This document shows positions 25,937 through 33,955 of a stretch of 64,000 nucleotides of DNA, one piece after another. The position numbers and the translations under genes were made by a program. This DNA is from Marinibacterium anthonyi (lineage in GTDB: Bacteria; Pseudomonadota; Alphaproteobacteria; Rhodobacterales; Rhodobacteraceae). Below the pieces are notes generated by a model. It was not told the DNA's origin, did not search any database, and saw nothing but the letters and a program-made list of their open reading frames with translations. Location: contig CP031585.1 of assembly GCA_003217735.2 (NCBI GenBank), positions 4,637,501 to 4,701,500 on the forward strand, written 5' to 3'. Within the stretch, counting starts at the first letter, position 1, and each line of letters begins with the position of its first letter.

Positions 25937-26442
25937 TCCCGACACTGTCCACCGACCGGCTGATCCTGCGCGCCCCGAAGCTTGCCGATTTCGAACATTG
26001 GGCCGCGTTCTTCGCCTCTCCCCGGTCGATCCACGAACGGGGCATGATGGACCGGGCGCAGGCCTGGCGGGTCTGGGCCTCGGACGTGGCGATCTGGCAG
26101 CTGCGCGGTTACGGCCCCTTCGGGATCGATGATCGCGAAACCGGCGACTACCTGGGCGAGGTCGGGATCTATGAACCCGACGGCTATCCCGCCCCGGAAC
26201 TGGGCTGGTTCGTCGTGCCCGAGGCCGAAGGCCGTGGCATCGCCGCCGAAGCCGCCCGCGCCGTCATGGACTGGGCCCGCAAGGACCTGGGCTGGACCCG
26301 GCTGATCAACATCATCGACCCGGCGAATGACCGGTCCATCGCGCTTGGCCTGCGTATCGGTGGCCGGGTCGACCCGGATGCCGAAGGCGAAGACCCCGGC
26401 GACGTCGTCATCGTCCACGATCTGACGGAGGCCCGGCCATGA
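25933..26442 (+). CDS. GNAT family N-acetyltransferase, array gene 2
   Basis: 169 residues starting MIPTLSTDRLILRAPKLADFEHWAAFF. The acetyl-CoA loop is VPEAEGRGIAAEAARAVMDWA; then INIIDPANDRSIALGLRIGG. ATG overlaps the stop of gene 1 as ATGA. It is the most diverged member at its C-terminus, ending in DVVIVHDLTEARP rather than the Y/W-R-H-P of the others. Confidence 0.88.
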   Translation: MIPTLSTDRLILRAPKLADFEHWAAFFASPRSIHERGMMDRAQAWRVWASDVAIWQLRGYGPFGIDDRETGDYLGEVGIYEPDGYPAPELGWFVVPEAEGRGIAAEAARAVMDWARKDLGWTRLINIIDPANDRSIALGLRIGGRVDPDAEGEDPGDVVIVHDLTEARP

Positions 26443-26966
26443 GCCATCCGCCCCTGATCCCCACGCTTGAAACCGAACGCCTGGTCCTGCGCGCCCCCGC
26501 CGCGACCGATCTTCAGGCCTATACCGATTTCTGCATCTCGGACCGGTCGGTCGGCGTCGGCGGCCCGTTCACCGCCGGCGACGCGTTCCACAAGCTGTCG
26601 GCCATCATCGGCCACTGGTCCCTGCGCGGCTACGGCCGCTGGATGATCGCCGACAAGCAGACCAATGCGCCACTTGGCATCGTCGGCCCGTTCTACCCGG
26701 TCGGCTGGCCGGAACCGGAAATCGCATGGACAGTCTTCAAGGCCGCCGAAGGCCGGGGCATCGCCTACGAGGCCGCGCAGGCCGCGCGAACCTATGTCTA
26801 CGACACGCTGGGCTGGGAAACGGTGATCTCCTGCACGACGCCGGACAACACACGGTCCATCGCGCTGGCCCAGCGAATGGGCGCATTGCGCGACGGGAGC
26901 TTCCACTCCGCCGACTACGGCGAGCTGTACGTCTGGCGCCACCCCTCGCGGGAGTCGCTGGGATGA
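26439..26966 (+). CDS. GNAT family N-acetyltransferase, array gene 3
   Basis: 175 residues starting MSHPPLIPTLETERLVLRAPAATDL. Shared array pattern: IIGHWSLRGYGRWMIADK, WPEPEIAWTVFKAAEGRGIAYEAAQAARTYVYDTLGWETVIS and DNTRSIALAQRMGA, ending VWRHPSRES. ATG overlaps gene 2's stop. The G-H-W-x-x-R/Q-G-Y/F-G motif before the cofactor loop is shared with genes 4 and 5. Confidence 0.88.
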   Translation: MSHPPLIPTLETERLVLRAPAATDLQAYTDFCISDRSVGVGGPFTAGDAFHKLSAIIGHWSLRGYGRWMIADKQTNAPLGIVGPFYPVGWPEPEIAWTVFKAAEGRGIAYEAAQAARTYVYDTLGWETVISCTTPDNTRSIALAQRMGALRDGSFHSADYGELYVWRHPSRESLG

Positions 26967-27505
26967 CCGTGACCCTGGCAGATACCCCGGTGCTGGAAAC
27001 CCGGCGCCTGATCTTGCGCGCGCCGCAATCCTCGGACGTGGAACCCGCCATCGCCTTCCTGGCGACCGAGCGGTCGCAATACATGGGCGGCCCCTACACC
27101 CGTCACCAGGCGTGGCGCACCATGGGGCATTTCATCGGCCACTGGGTGATGCAGGGCTACGGGCTGTTCGTCTTCTGCGACAAGGCCACCGGGCAGCCGC
27201 TTGGCGCCACCGGCCCGTTCTTTCCCGAAAGCTGGGTCGAACCGGAATTCGGCTGGTCCTGCTGGGCGCCCGAGGCCGAAGGCAAGGGACTGGTCCTCGA
27301 GGCGGCGCAGGCCGCGCGCCAATGGGCCTACGACACTCTCGGCTGGACCACCGCCGTCAGCTACATCGACCCCGCCAACGCCCGGTCCATCGCGCTGGCC
27401 GAACGGCTGGGCGCGCGGCACGACCCGCAGGCGGGCGTGCCGGATCTGGACGGTTGGGACAGCACGCTTGTCTTCCGCCATCCCGGGCCGGAGGCGCTGG
27501 CATGA
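26963..27505 (+). CDS. GNAT family N-acetyltransferase, array gene 4
   Basis: 180 residues starting MTVTLADTPVLETRRLILRAPQSSD. It carries FIGHWVMQGYGLFVFCDKATG, the cofactor loop PEAEGKGLVLEAAQAARQWAYDTLGWTTAVSYIDP and ARSIALAERLGA, ending FRHPGPEALA. ATG overlaps gene 3's stop (ATGA). It is most similar by eye to genes 3 and 5, consistent with tandem duplication. Confidence 0.88.
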   Translation: MTVTLADTPVLETRRLILRAPQSSDVEPAIAFLATERSQYMGGPYTRHQAWRTMGHFIGHWVMQGYGLFVFCDKATGQPLGATGPFFPESWVEPEFGWSCWAPEAEGKGLVLEAAQAARQWAYDTLGWTTAVSYIDPANARSIALAERLGARHDPQAGVPDLDGWDSTLVFRHPGPEALA

Positions 27506-28107
27506 ACGCGCCCCACATCCCCGTGCTGGAAACCCCACGCCTGGTCCTGCGCGGCCCCGAGGCCAAGGATTACCCGGATTTCAAGGCCACCTTCACCAGC
27601 TACCGCGCCCGTTTCATGGGCGGGCCGCTGAACCCGTATGAATCCTGGATGCTTTATGCCGCCGAGATCGGCCATTGGCAGATCCGCGGTTTCGGCATGT
27701 GGATGATCCACGACAAGGTGACGGGCGAAACCTACGGCATGGCCGGCGGCTGGATGCCCGCCCAGTGGCCCGAACGGGAAATCGCCTGGGTGATCTGGCC
27801 AGACAAGGGCGGCCGGGGCTTCGCTCTGGAAGCCGTGCACGCGGCCCGACGCCATTTCTACACGCAGCTCGGCTGGGACGGGGCGGTCAGCTACATCGAC
27901 CCCAAGAACCTCGATTCCATTCGGCTGGCCGAACGTCTCGGCGCGACCCGGGACAAGGACGCGGCGACGATCGACGGCAATGACGCGGTCTATCGCCATC
28001 CCTCGCCCTGGGCGCTGGACGGCACCCAGCTGGCCCACGGGATCGAGATGGAAATCAGCCATTACCGGGATCCGCTCTTCAAGCCAAAAGGATGGAAGAT
28101 TGACTGA
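27502..28107 (+). CDS. GNAT family N-acetyltransferase, array gene 5
   Basis: 201 residues starting MNAPHIPVLETPRLVLRGPEAKDY. It shares IGHWQIRGFGMWMIHDK, WPEREIAWVIWPDKGGRGFALEAVHAARRHFYTQLGWDGAVSYIDP and SIRLAERLGA, but has an extra C-terminal 25 residues (HGIEMEISHYRDPLFKPKGWKID). ATG overlaps gene 4's stop; its own end overlaps the chorismate mutase start, so translation may pass through six genes in series. Confidence 0.88.
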   Translation: MNAPHIPVLETPRLVLRGPEAKDYPDFKATFTSYRARFMGGPLNPYESWMLYAAEIGHWQIRGFGMWMIHDKVTGETYGMAGGWMPAQWPEREIAWVIWPDKGGRGFALEAVHAARRHFYTQLGWDGAVSYIDPKNLDSIRLAERLGATRDKDAATIDGNDAVYRHPSPWALDGTQLAHGIEMEISHYRDPLFKPKGWKID

Positions 28108-28396
28108 CGCAACCACCCGCGCCGCCGCGCTTCTGAAAGAGCATCGCGAAAGCATCGACCGGCTGGACGCCATCCTCGTCTACACCCTGGGTGAGCGGTT
28201 CAAGCACACCCAGGCGGTGGGCAAGCTGAAGGCGGAACACGACCTGCCGCCATCCGACCCCGCGCGCGAGGAAACCCAGATCGCGCGGCTCGAGGCGCTG
28301 GCCGTCGAAGCCGACCTCGATCCCGAATTCGCCAAGGCCTTCCTGAATTTCATCATCCAGGAAGTCATCCGGCACCACAAGAAACACCAGGAATAA
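28100..28396 (+). CDS. Chorismate mutase, AroQ type
   Basis: 98 residues from TTG 28100 behind AAGGATGGAAG; no ATG is available at the right place. The monofunctional AroQ-alpha fold is evident: HRESIDRLDAILVYTLGERF, the active-site Lys in AVGKLKAEHDLPPSDP, and the last helix FAKAFLNFIIQEVIRHHKK with its catalytic Gln. It converts chorismate to prephenate for Phe/Tyr synthesis. It overlaps GNAT gene 5 by eight bases and is followed by rpsP, an order common in Rhodobacteraceae. Confidence 0.9.
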   Translation: MTDATTRAAALLKEHRESIDRLDAILVYTLGERFKHTQAVGKLKAEHDLPPSDPAREETQIARLEALAVEADLDPEFAKAFLNFIIQEVIRHHKKHQE

Positions 28397-28453
28397 CCGA
28401 ACCCCGGCGGAGAAACCCGCCGAACCAACGCCATTCGCAAAGGAGAACAACAA

Positions 28454-28840
28454 ATGGCTATGAAGATCCGACTGGCCCGTGGTGGGTCCAAGAAACGCCC
28501 CTTCTACAGCATCGTGGCATCCGACAGCCGCATGCCGCGTGACGGCCGCTTCATCGAGAAGCTGGGCACCTACAACCCGCTTCTGCCCAAGGACAGCGAA
28601 GACCGCGTCCAGATGAAACTGGAGCGCGTGGAATACTGGCTGGGCCAGGGCGCACAGCCGACCGACCGTGTCGCCCGCATGCTGGAAGCCGCAGGCGTCC
28701 GCGACAAGACCGAGCGCAACAACCCCAAGCGCGGCAAGCCGGGCAAGAAAGCCCAGGACCGCGCCGAGGAGAAAGCCGCCAAGGCCGCAGCAGCAGCCGA
28801 AGCAGCCGCCGCTCCCGCCGAGGAAGCTTCGGCAGAGTGA
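28454..28840 (+). CDS. rpsP: 30S ribosomal protein S16
   Basis: 128 residues. The S16 core is [42 protein letters not shown]-like through [19 protein letters not shown]. After about residue 85 comes a lysine- then alanine-rich tail ([26 protein letters not shown]), usual for alphaproteobacteria. A good AAAGGAGAA site precedes the ATG. A REP-like hairpin follows the stop. Confidence 0.98.
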   Translation: MAMKIRLARGGSKKRPFYSIVASDSRMPRDGRFIEKLGTYNPLLPKDSEDRVQMKLERVEYWLGQGAQPTDRVARMLEAAGVRDKTERNNPKRGKPGKKAQDRAEEKAAKAAAAAEAAAAPAEEASAE

Positions 28841-28848
28841 TTGCGCTG

Positions 28849-28898
28849 CGGGACGGCGGGTGGGGCGATGCCGCAGGCGAGCGTCACCCTCCGTCCCG
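28849..28898. repeat. REP-like palindromic element after rpsP (copy 2)
   Basis: Arms CGGGACGG-C-GGGTG (28849-28862) and CACCC-T-CCGTCCCG (28885-28898) surround a loop with GCCGCAGGCGAGCGT. It matches the element after smc; relative to that copy the GGGTG/CACCC arm has changed on both sides and still pairs. It lies nine bases after the rpsP stop and may set the rpsP/rimM expression ratio. Confidence 0.75.
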
Positions 28899-28944
28899 GC
28901 CCCGGCACATGACGTAAGCCCATGATCCCACAGGGAGAACCCGC

Positions 28945-29448
28945 ATGACGGACCTTGTCTGCGTCGGCGCCGTCGCCGGCTCGTTCGGTGTGCGTGGCGA
29001 AGTGCGGCTGAAAAGCTTCTGCGCCGTGCCCGAGGACATCGCGACCTACGGGCCGCTGACGACAGAGGACGGATCGCAGACCTATTCCGTCCGCATCGTC
29101 CGCTCGGTCAAGAACGGCTTCGCCGCCCGCCTGGGCGGTGTCGCGACCAAGGAACAGGCCGACGGGCTGAAAGGCCTGCGGCTTTACGTCGACCGCAGCC
29201 GCCTGCCGGTCCTGCCCGACGACGAATATTACCACGCCGACCTGATCGGCCTCGATGTCTTCGACACCGGCGGCACGCGGCTGGGGCGGGTGAAATCGGT
29301 GCTGAACCACGGGGCGACCGACCTGCTGGAAATCCACGGGCCCGGGCTGAAATCCACCGTGCTGCTGCCCTTCACCCTGGCGGCGGTTCCCACGGTCGAC
29401 CTGGCCGCCCGCCGCATCATCGCCGATCCGCCCGACGGGCTTTTCTGA
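28945..29448 (+). CDS. rimM: Ribosome maturation factor RimM
   Basis: 167 residues. The N-terminal RimM domain begins [21 protein letters not shown], and the C-terminal PRC-barrel contains [36 protein letters not shown] and VLLPFT...[17 protein letters not shown]. It binds S19 in the 30S head during 16S processing. GGGAGAACCCGC precedes the ATG. It is followed by a short gene remnant and then trmD. Confidence 0.97.
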   Translation: MTDLVCVGAVAGSFGVRGEVRLKSFCAVPEDIATYGPLTTEDGSQTYSVRIVRSVKNGFAARLGGVATKEQADGLKGLRLYVDRSRLPVLPDDEYYHADLIGLDVFDTGGTRLGRVKSVLNHGATDLLEIHGPGLKSTVLLPFTLAAVPTVDLAARRIIADPPDGLF

Positions 29449-29453
29449 ACCCC

Positions 29454-29645
29454 ATGCGGGGTCTGATCCACGCCGGATTCCACAAGACCGGAACCACCCC
29501 GGTCCAGGCCCGGCTGCCCCGCAACCGGGCGCGGCCTGCCCCGCACCTGCGCTTTTTCCTGCCCGGCGACATCCGCGCGGCCCTGGTCCGGCCTGCGCCT
29601 GCCAGCACCGTCCGCGCCGCCATCCACGAGAAGGATTTCGCATGA
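29454..29645 (+). pseudogene. Truncated P-loop sulfotransferase-like gene
   Basis: 63 codons starting MRGLIHAGFHKTGTTPVQARL. I-H-A-G-F-H-K-T-G-T-T is the PAPS-binding P-loop of bacterial sulfotransferase-like proteins, normally 250 residues or more. The next part (APHLRFFLPGDIRAAL) continues the family pattern for about 45 residues and then runs into APASTVRAAIHEKDFA and a stop. It is a fragment from a large deletion. Its stop overlaps the trmD ATG (ATGA), so its translation could still couple rimM to trmD. Confidence 0.65.
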
Positions 29646-30445
29646 CTGACACGCCCTCCCGCTCCCATGGCCGCAAGGCGATCCGGGTCTCGGTCAAGCC
29701 GCGCGAACTGATGACCCCCACGCCGGACCTGCATGGCGTCTGGAAGGCCAAGGTCATCACGCTGTTTCCCACCGCCTTCCCCGGCGTTCTGGGCGAAAGC
29801 CTGACCGGCAAGGCGCTGCAGGAAGGGCTTTGGCAGCTGGAGACCATCGATCTGCGCCGGTTCGGCCTTGGCAAGCACCGCAATGTCGACGACACGCCCG
29901 CCGGGGGCGGCGCGGGCATGGTGCTGCGGGCCGATGTGCTGGGCGGGGCGATCGATGCGGCCATGGCCGGCACACCCCCCAACTGGCCGCTGATCTACCT
30001 GTCCCCGCGCGGTCGGCGCATGGACCAGACCATGATGCGCAACCTGGCGCGCACCGACGGCATGACGCTGATTTGCGGCCGTTTCGAAGGCGTCGACGAA
30101 CGCGTGCTGCAGCACTACGGGATCCAGGAAGTCTCGCTTGGGGATTTTGTCATGACCGGCGGCGAGATCGCCGCGCAGGCCCTGATCGACGCCACTGTCC
30201 GCCTGATGCCCGGTGTGCTTGGCAATGCCGCCTCGGCCGAAGAGGAAAGCTTTTCCGACGGGCTGCTGGAACATCCGCAATACACGCGGCCCGCCGAATG
30301 GATGGGCCATCCGATCCCCGACGTGCTGATGTCGGGCCACCACGGCAAGATCGCCGAATGGCGCCACGACCAGGCGCAGGCCATCACCCGCGCACGCCGG
30401 CCCGATCTTTGGGCCGACTACGAAAAGCGCAAGTCAAAGGACTGA
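29642..30445 (+). CDS. trmD: tRNA (guanine-N1-)-methyltransferase
   Basis: 267 residues. After a variable N-terminal 33 residues the SPOUT domain starts WKAKVITLFPTAFPGVLGESLTGKAL; the trefoil-knot SAM site is seen in LIYLSPRGRRMDQ, LICGRFEGVDERVL and EVSLGDFVMTGGEIAAQALIDA, and the C-terminal tRNA-binding part has HPQYTRPAEWMG and DVLMSGHHGKIAEWR. It makes m1G37, which prevents frameshifting. Start at the ATG overlapping the preceding remnant; in-frame MTPTP at residue 24 is an alternative. Confidence 0.96.
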   Translation: MTDTPSRSHGRKAIRVSVKPRELMTPTPDLHGVWKAKVITLFPTAFPGVLGESLTGKALQEGLWQLETIDLRRFGLGKHRNVDDTPAGGGAGMVLRADVLGGAIDAAMAGTPPNWPLIYLSPRGRRMDQTMMRNLARTDGMTLICGRFEGVDERVLQHYGIQEVSLGDFVMTGGEIAAQALIDATVRLMPGVLGNAASAEEESFSDGLLEHPQYTRPAEWMGHPIPDVLMSGHHGKIAEWRHDQAQAITRARRPDLWADYEKRKSKD

Positions 30446-30491
30446 GATGTCCCGTTGGATCGCGCCCCCCCTGCCCGGACTGGGGTGAAAG

Positions 30492-30718
30492 GTGACAGCC
30501 ACGCTTTCCGACGCCATCACCGTCCATTGGGACGCCAGGAAATGCAACCACGCCCGCCGCTGCGTGCCGGGTCTGCCGCAGGTTTTCATGCCGGGCACCA
30601 GGGGCGGCTCACGACCACGAAAAGCGCCTTTCCATGTTGTTGCGGTCATTCGAAAAACAAACCATTCTGCGGTGGCAGCCACAAGGATGCGGGCTTTTCG
30701 GCCCCGGGAATGGAATGA
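30492..30718 (+). pseudogene. Broken YjdI / CDGSH iron-sulfur protein gene
   Basis: Two pieces of one gene are in different frames. From GTG 30492 the frame reads AITVHWDARKCNHARRCVPGLPQVFMPG, the N-terminus of the YjdI (4Fe-4S mono-cluster) domain. Further on another frame, ending at TGA 30716-30718, reads CGHSKNKPFCGGSHKDAGF, a CDGSH iron-sulfur motif with the Asp of C-D-G-S-H changed to Gly. The CPSGAL-type middle is missing. So the YjdI-CDGSH fusion has lost its centre and frame. Its stop overlaps the next ATG, the normal linkage with yjdJ. Confidence 0.72.
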
Positions 30719-31002
30719 GCGATATCGACATCACCCGCGAGACCGGCGAAACCAAGGGCCGCTTCGTCGCCGTCCTTGACGGGGTCGAGGCGGAACTGAC
30801 CTTCTCGATCACCAGCCCGACCATGATCATCGCCGATCACACCGGTGTTCCAGACGCGCTGGCGGGCAAGGGCGTGGGCGGCGCGCTGGTCAGGGCGCTG
30901 GTCGCCGATGCGCGCGAACGGGGGCTGAAGGTCATCCCGCTGTGCCCCTTCGTCAAGGCCCAGTACGCGCGCCATCCCGAATGGTCCGACGTCTTCGGCT
31001 GA
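30715..31002 (+). CDS. YjdJ-type GNAT acetyltransferase
   Basis: 95 residues from ATG 30715. The short GNAT (YjdJ/GTL3-like) pattern is ADHTGVPDALAGKGVGGALVRALVADARERGLKVIPLCPFVKAQYARHPEWSDV; the last block with Cys and the Y-x-x-x-H-P-E-W ending is diagnostic. In E. coli yjdJ is adjacent to yjdI, and here it follows the YjdI remnant with an ATGA overlap. The acetyltransferase is intact though its partner is broken. Substrate unknown. Confidence 0.88.
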   Translation: MSDIDITRETGETKGRFVAVLDGVEAELTFSITSPTMIIADHTGVPDALAGKGVGGALVRALVADARERGLKVIPLCPFVKAQYARHPEWSDVFG

Positions 31003-31283
31003 CCTGCCCAAGGCGCGGATACGAAAAGGGTTGATCCGCACCCCGACTCTCCCTATACCCCGCGCGTCCGGGCCCCGCTGGGGTCGTCGGGCCATGTTGC
31101 CTGTGCACACGCCGCGCTTTCTTCCGCCGGCACCCTGTCGGGCCACTGGACGAACACGACTGGACGAATAAGAAACGTGTCCTGAACTCTCCGGCGGGCG
31201 CTGCGGCGGACCCGACCGAAGACCGGAGCTCTGAGGCGCAAGACCTTCGTGGGAAAACCACGAGCAGCATAGGAGTTGATCAG

Positions 31284-31676
31284 ATGGACCTGATCGCACA
31301 GATCGAGGCGGAACAGATCGCCTCGTTGGGGAAAGAGATCCCCGACTTCAAGGCCGGCGACACGATCCGCGTCGGCTACAAGGTGACCGAAGGTACGCGG
31401 ACCCGCGTGCAGAACTACGAAGGCGTCTGCATCAGCCGCAAGAACGGCGAAGGCATTGCCGGTTCGTTCACCGTCCGCAAGATTTCCTTCGGTGAAGGCG
31501 TGGAACGTGTGTTCCCGCTGTATTCGACCAACATCGAAAGCATCACCGTCGTGCGCCGTGGCCGTGTCCGCCGCGCCAAGCTGTATTACCTGCGCGCGCG
31601 CCGCGGCAAGTCGGCCCGTATCGCAGAAGTCTCCAACTACAAGCCGAAGGCCGACAAGGCCGACGCCGAAGCCTGA
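31284..31676 (+). CDS. rplS: 50S ribosomal protein L19
   Basis: 130 residues. Core motifs: [55 protein letters not shown] and [25 protein letters not shown]; the C-terminal tail KADKADAEA is acidic. A 281-base leader precedes it, holding a small hairpin TCGTGG-GAAAA-CCACGA (31247-31263) 20 bases before the ATG and a GGAG ribosome-binding site. The hairpin could take part in translational control, but this is not shown. Confidence 0.98.
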   Translation: MDLIAQIEAEQIASLGKEIPDFKAGDTIRVGYKVTEGTRTRVQNYEGVCISRKNGEGIAGSFTVRKISFGEGVERVFPLYSTNIESITVVRRGRVRRAKLYYLRARRGKSARIAEVSNYKPKADKADAEA

Positions 31677-31687
31677 GGACCCGACCG

Positions 31688-31909
31688 ATGAAAAAAGACA
31701 TCCACCCGGATTACCACCTCATCGACGTCAAGATGACCGATGGCACCATCCTCCAGATGAAATCGACCTGGGGCAAGGAAGGCGATCAGCTGTCGCTGGA
31801 CATCGACCCCACCTCGCACCCGGCCTGGACCGGCGGCAACACCCGCCTGATGGACCAGGGCGGCCGCGTGTCGAAGTTCAAGAAGAAATACGAAGGCCTG
31901 GGTTTCTGA
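31688..31909 (+). CDS. rpmE: 50S ribosomal protein L31
   Basis: 73 residues: [34 protein letters not shown] and [16 protein letters not shown]. The zinc-binding cysteines of the C-plus L31 form are absent, as usual for alphaproteobacterial L31. It begins 11 bases after the rplS stop and is followed by a terminator, so rplS-rpmE is a two-gene unit. Confidence 0.97.
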   Translation: MKKDIHPDYHLIDVKMTDGTILQMKSTWGKEGDQLSLDIDPTSHPAWTGGNTRLMDQGGRVSKFKKKYEGLGF

Positions 31910-31932
31910 TACCCCTCTCTTCTTCGCATGCA

Positions 31933-31960
31933 AACGCCGCCCCCCCGGGGCGGCGTTTTT
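31933..31960 (+). terminator. Terminator of rplS-rpmE
   Basis: AACGCCGCCCC (31933-31943), loop CCC, GGGGCGGCGTT (31947-31957), followed by a T-run. A strong classical hairpin 24 bases after rpmE. Confidence 0.92.
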
Positions 31961-32032
31961 CGTTTCCGGTGACGGTTTGGAAACTTTCACCGTCCAGTCT
32001 TGGGGCGGACGGAAACGACGCAGGACGAGTCG

Positions 32033-33859
32033 GTGAAGGCGGAAAAATCGGTAACGTGGCAATTGTCCGAGGCGAAGGCCGCCGCGCGGCGCGGTGATCG
32101 CGCCCGGGCGCAGGCGCTATACGAGGCGATCCTCGGGAAATACCCCGGCAACAGGAAGGCCCGCGCAGGGCTGGCCGGGCTGGGCCAGGCGGTGGTCACC
32201 GATCCGGACGGCCGACAGATGGCGCGACTTCTGGGGCTCTACCACAACGGCCTGTACGCGGAGGCGTTGGAGGGTGCGCAGCAGGTCGTCGCCGACGCGC
32301 CCGACCACAAGGAGGCGCGCAACCTGATCGCGGCCTGCCACCGGATGATGGACGCGCCGGAAAAGGCGCTGCCGATCTATCGCGCCCGGCTCGAGGAAGA
32401 TCCGGGCGATGCGGGGCTGTGGGAACGATGCGGCAGCACGCTGGTCGCGATGCTGCGCCTGGGCGAGGCCGCCGAATGCCTGCAAATGGCGACCCGGCTG
32501 GCCCCCGACGTGACGGGCAACTGGCTGAAGCTGGCCAATTGCCACCAGCGGCGCGGCGACAATCCATCTGCCTTCCAGGCGCTGACACAGGCGCTTGGCC
32601 GCGATCCCGATCATGTGGCCGCGCTGGATCAACTGGGCCAGGTCCTGCGTGACATGGACCGCACCGACATGGCGCTTGCAGCCCATGAACGCGCGCTGTC
32701 CCTGTCGCGCGAACCGGCCGACCGCAGCCTGATCCAGGCCAATATCGGCGTGATCCTGTCGTCCAGGGGCGACCGCGAGGGCGCGCGAAACCGCTATCTG
32801 GCCGCGTTGACCGAACGCCGCGGCAACGTGCATGCGCTTCTCAACCTGGTCACCCTGGCCTTTCCCGAAGACACCCATACCCTGGCGCGCCGCGCGGAAC
32901 GGCTGCTTGAGGATGGCGGGCTGAACCTGCAGGACCGGTCGCAGCTGAACTTCGCGCTGTTCCGCCTGCGCGACCGCGAAGGCAAGGATCCGGCCCGCGC
33001 ATACGCGCATCTGCAAGAGGGCAACGCCTTGCGGCGCGAGCTGATCCGCTACAGCGTGGATAACCAGACGGCGTTGTTCCGGACCATCCGCGTGATGTCC
33101 GACGACGCGCCCGTCGTGCGTGAAATACCGGATGGGCCGCGCCCGGTCTTCATCGTCGGCCTGCCCCGGTCGGGCACCACGCTGACCGAACAGATGCTTT
33201 CCGCCGCCCCCGACGTTCATGCCGCCGGAGAGCTGACGATGGTGGAACGCCTGTCCATCGACCTTCTGCGCCGGCTTGAAGTCGAGAATCGCAGGATCCC
33301 GACGGCCGAGGACATGCGCCAGTTCGCCACCGAACTGCGCGCGGGACTGGGCGCGGTGTCGCAGGGGCAGCCCGTGGTGCTGGACAAGATGCCGCTGAAC
33401 TTCCGCTGGGTGGGGCTGATCCTGGCCGCGCTGCCGGACGCCCGCGTCGTGCATATCCGCCGCGATCCGGTTGAAACCTGCTGGTCCAACTTCACCACCA
33501 GCTTTTCGTCCCATGGCAACGGCTTTGCCTACGGGCTGGACGACCTGGTGCATTACCACAGGCTTTACAGCGACCTGACCGACCATTGGCGCGGCCGCTT
33601 TCCCGACCGTTTCCGGACCGTGCCATACGAAGACCTGGTGGCCCGCCCGGACCCGGTGATGCGCGCGCTGGTCGAGTGGTGCGGGCTGGACTGGTCCGAT
33701 GGCTGCCTGCATCCCGAAACGGTCGACCGCGCCGTGCTGACCGCCAGCGTCCACCAGGTCCGACGCGAGATCTACAACGGCAACCGGGGCAAGTGGCGCC
33801 CCTATGCCCCCTTTATCGGCACGCTTCTGGACGGGTTGGGATCGGCCCACGCCGCGTGA
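32033..33859 (+). CDS. TPR-repeat sulfotransferase family protein
   Basis: 608 residues from GTG 32033, preceded by AGGACGAG; a TTG at 32000 would add 11 residues. About residues 10-330 are tetratricopeptide repeats (for example GNWLKLANCHQRRGDNPSAFQALTQAL). From about 375 a sulfotransferase domain follows: P-loop PVFIVGLPRSGTTLTEQML binding PAPS, VLDKMPLNFRW, and VVHIRRDPVETCWSNF as the 3'-phosphate site. Such fusions are common in marine alphaproteobacteria and are thought to sulfate carbohydrates or proteins; substrate unknown. Confidence 0.88.
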   Translation: MKAEKSVTWQLSEAKAAARRGDRARAQALYEAILGKYPGNRKARAGLAGLGQAVVTDPDGRQMARLLGLYHNGLYAEALEGAQQVVADAPDHKEARNLIAACHRMMDAPEKALPIYRARLEEDPGDAGLWERCGSTLVAMLRLGEAAECLQMATRLAPDVTGNWLKLANCHQRRGDNPSAFQALTQALGRDPDHVAALDQLGQVLRDMDRTDMALAAHERALSLSREPADRSLIQANIGVILSSRGDREGARNRYLAALTERRGNVHALLNLVTLAFPEDTHTLARRAERLLEDGGLNLQDRSQLNFALFRLRDREGKDPARAYAHLQEGNALRRELIRYSVDNQTALFRTIRVMSDDAPVVREIPDGPRPVFIVGLPRSGTTLTEQMLSAAPDVHAAGELTMVERLSIDLLRRLEVENRRIPTAEDMRQFATELRAGLGAVSQGQPVVLDKMPLNFRWVGLILAALPDARVVHIRRDPVETCWSNFTTSFSSHGNGFAYGLDDLVHYHRLYSDLTDHWRGRFPDRFRTVPYEDLVARPDPVMRALVEWCGLDWSDGCLHPETVDRAVLTASVHQVRREIYNGNRGKWRPYAPFIGTLLDGLGSAHAA

Positions 33860-33955
33860 CCCTGGTTTCCGCAACAGCTTGTGCGTGGCCGCTTTTCATC
33901 GCCATGGCCCCACCATATAGAGAGGTCTGGAAGCCTGTGGAGAGCAATAGCGGAC

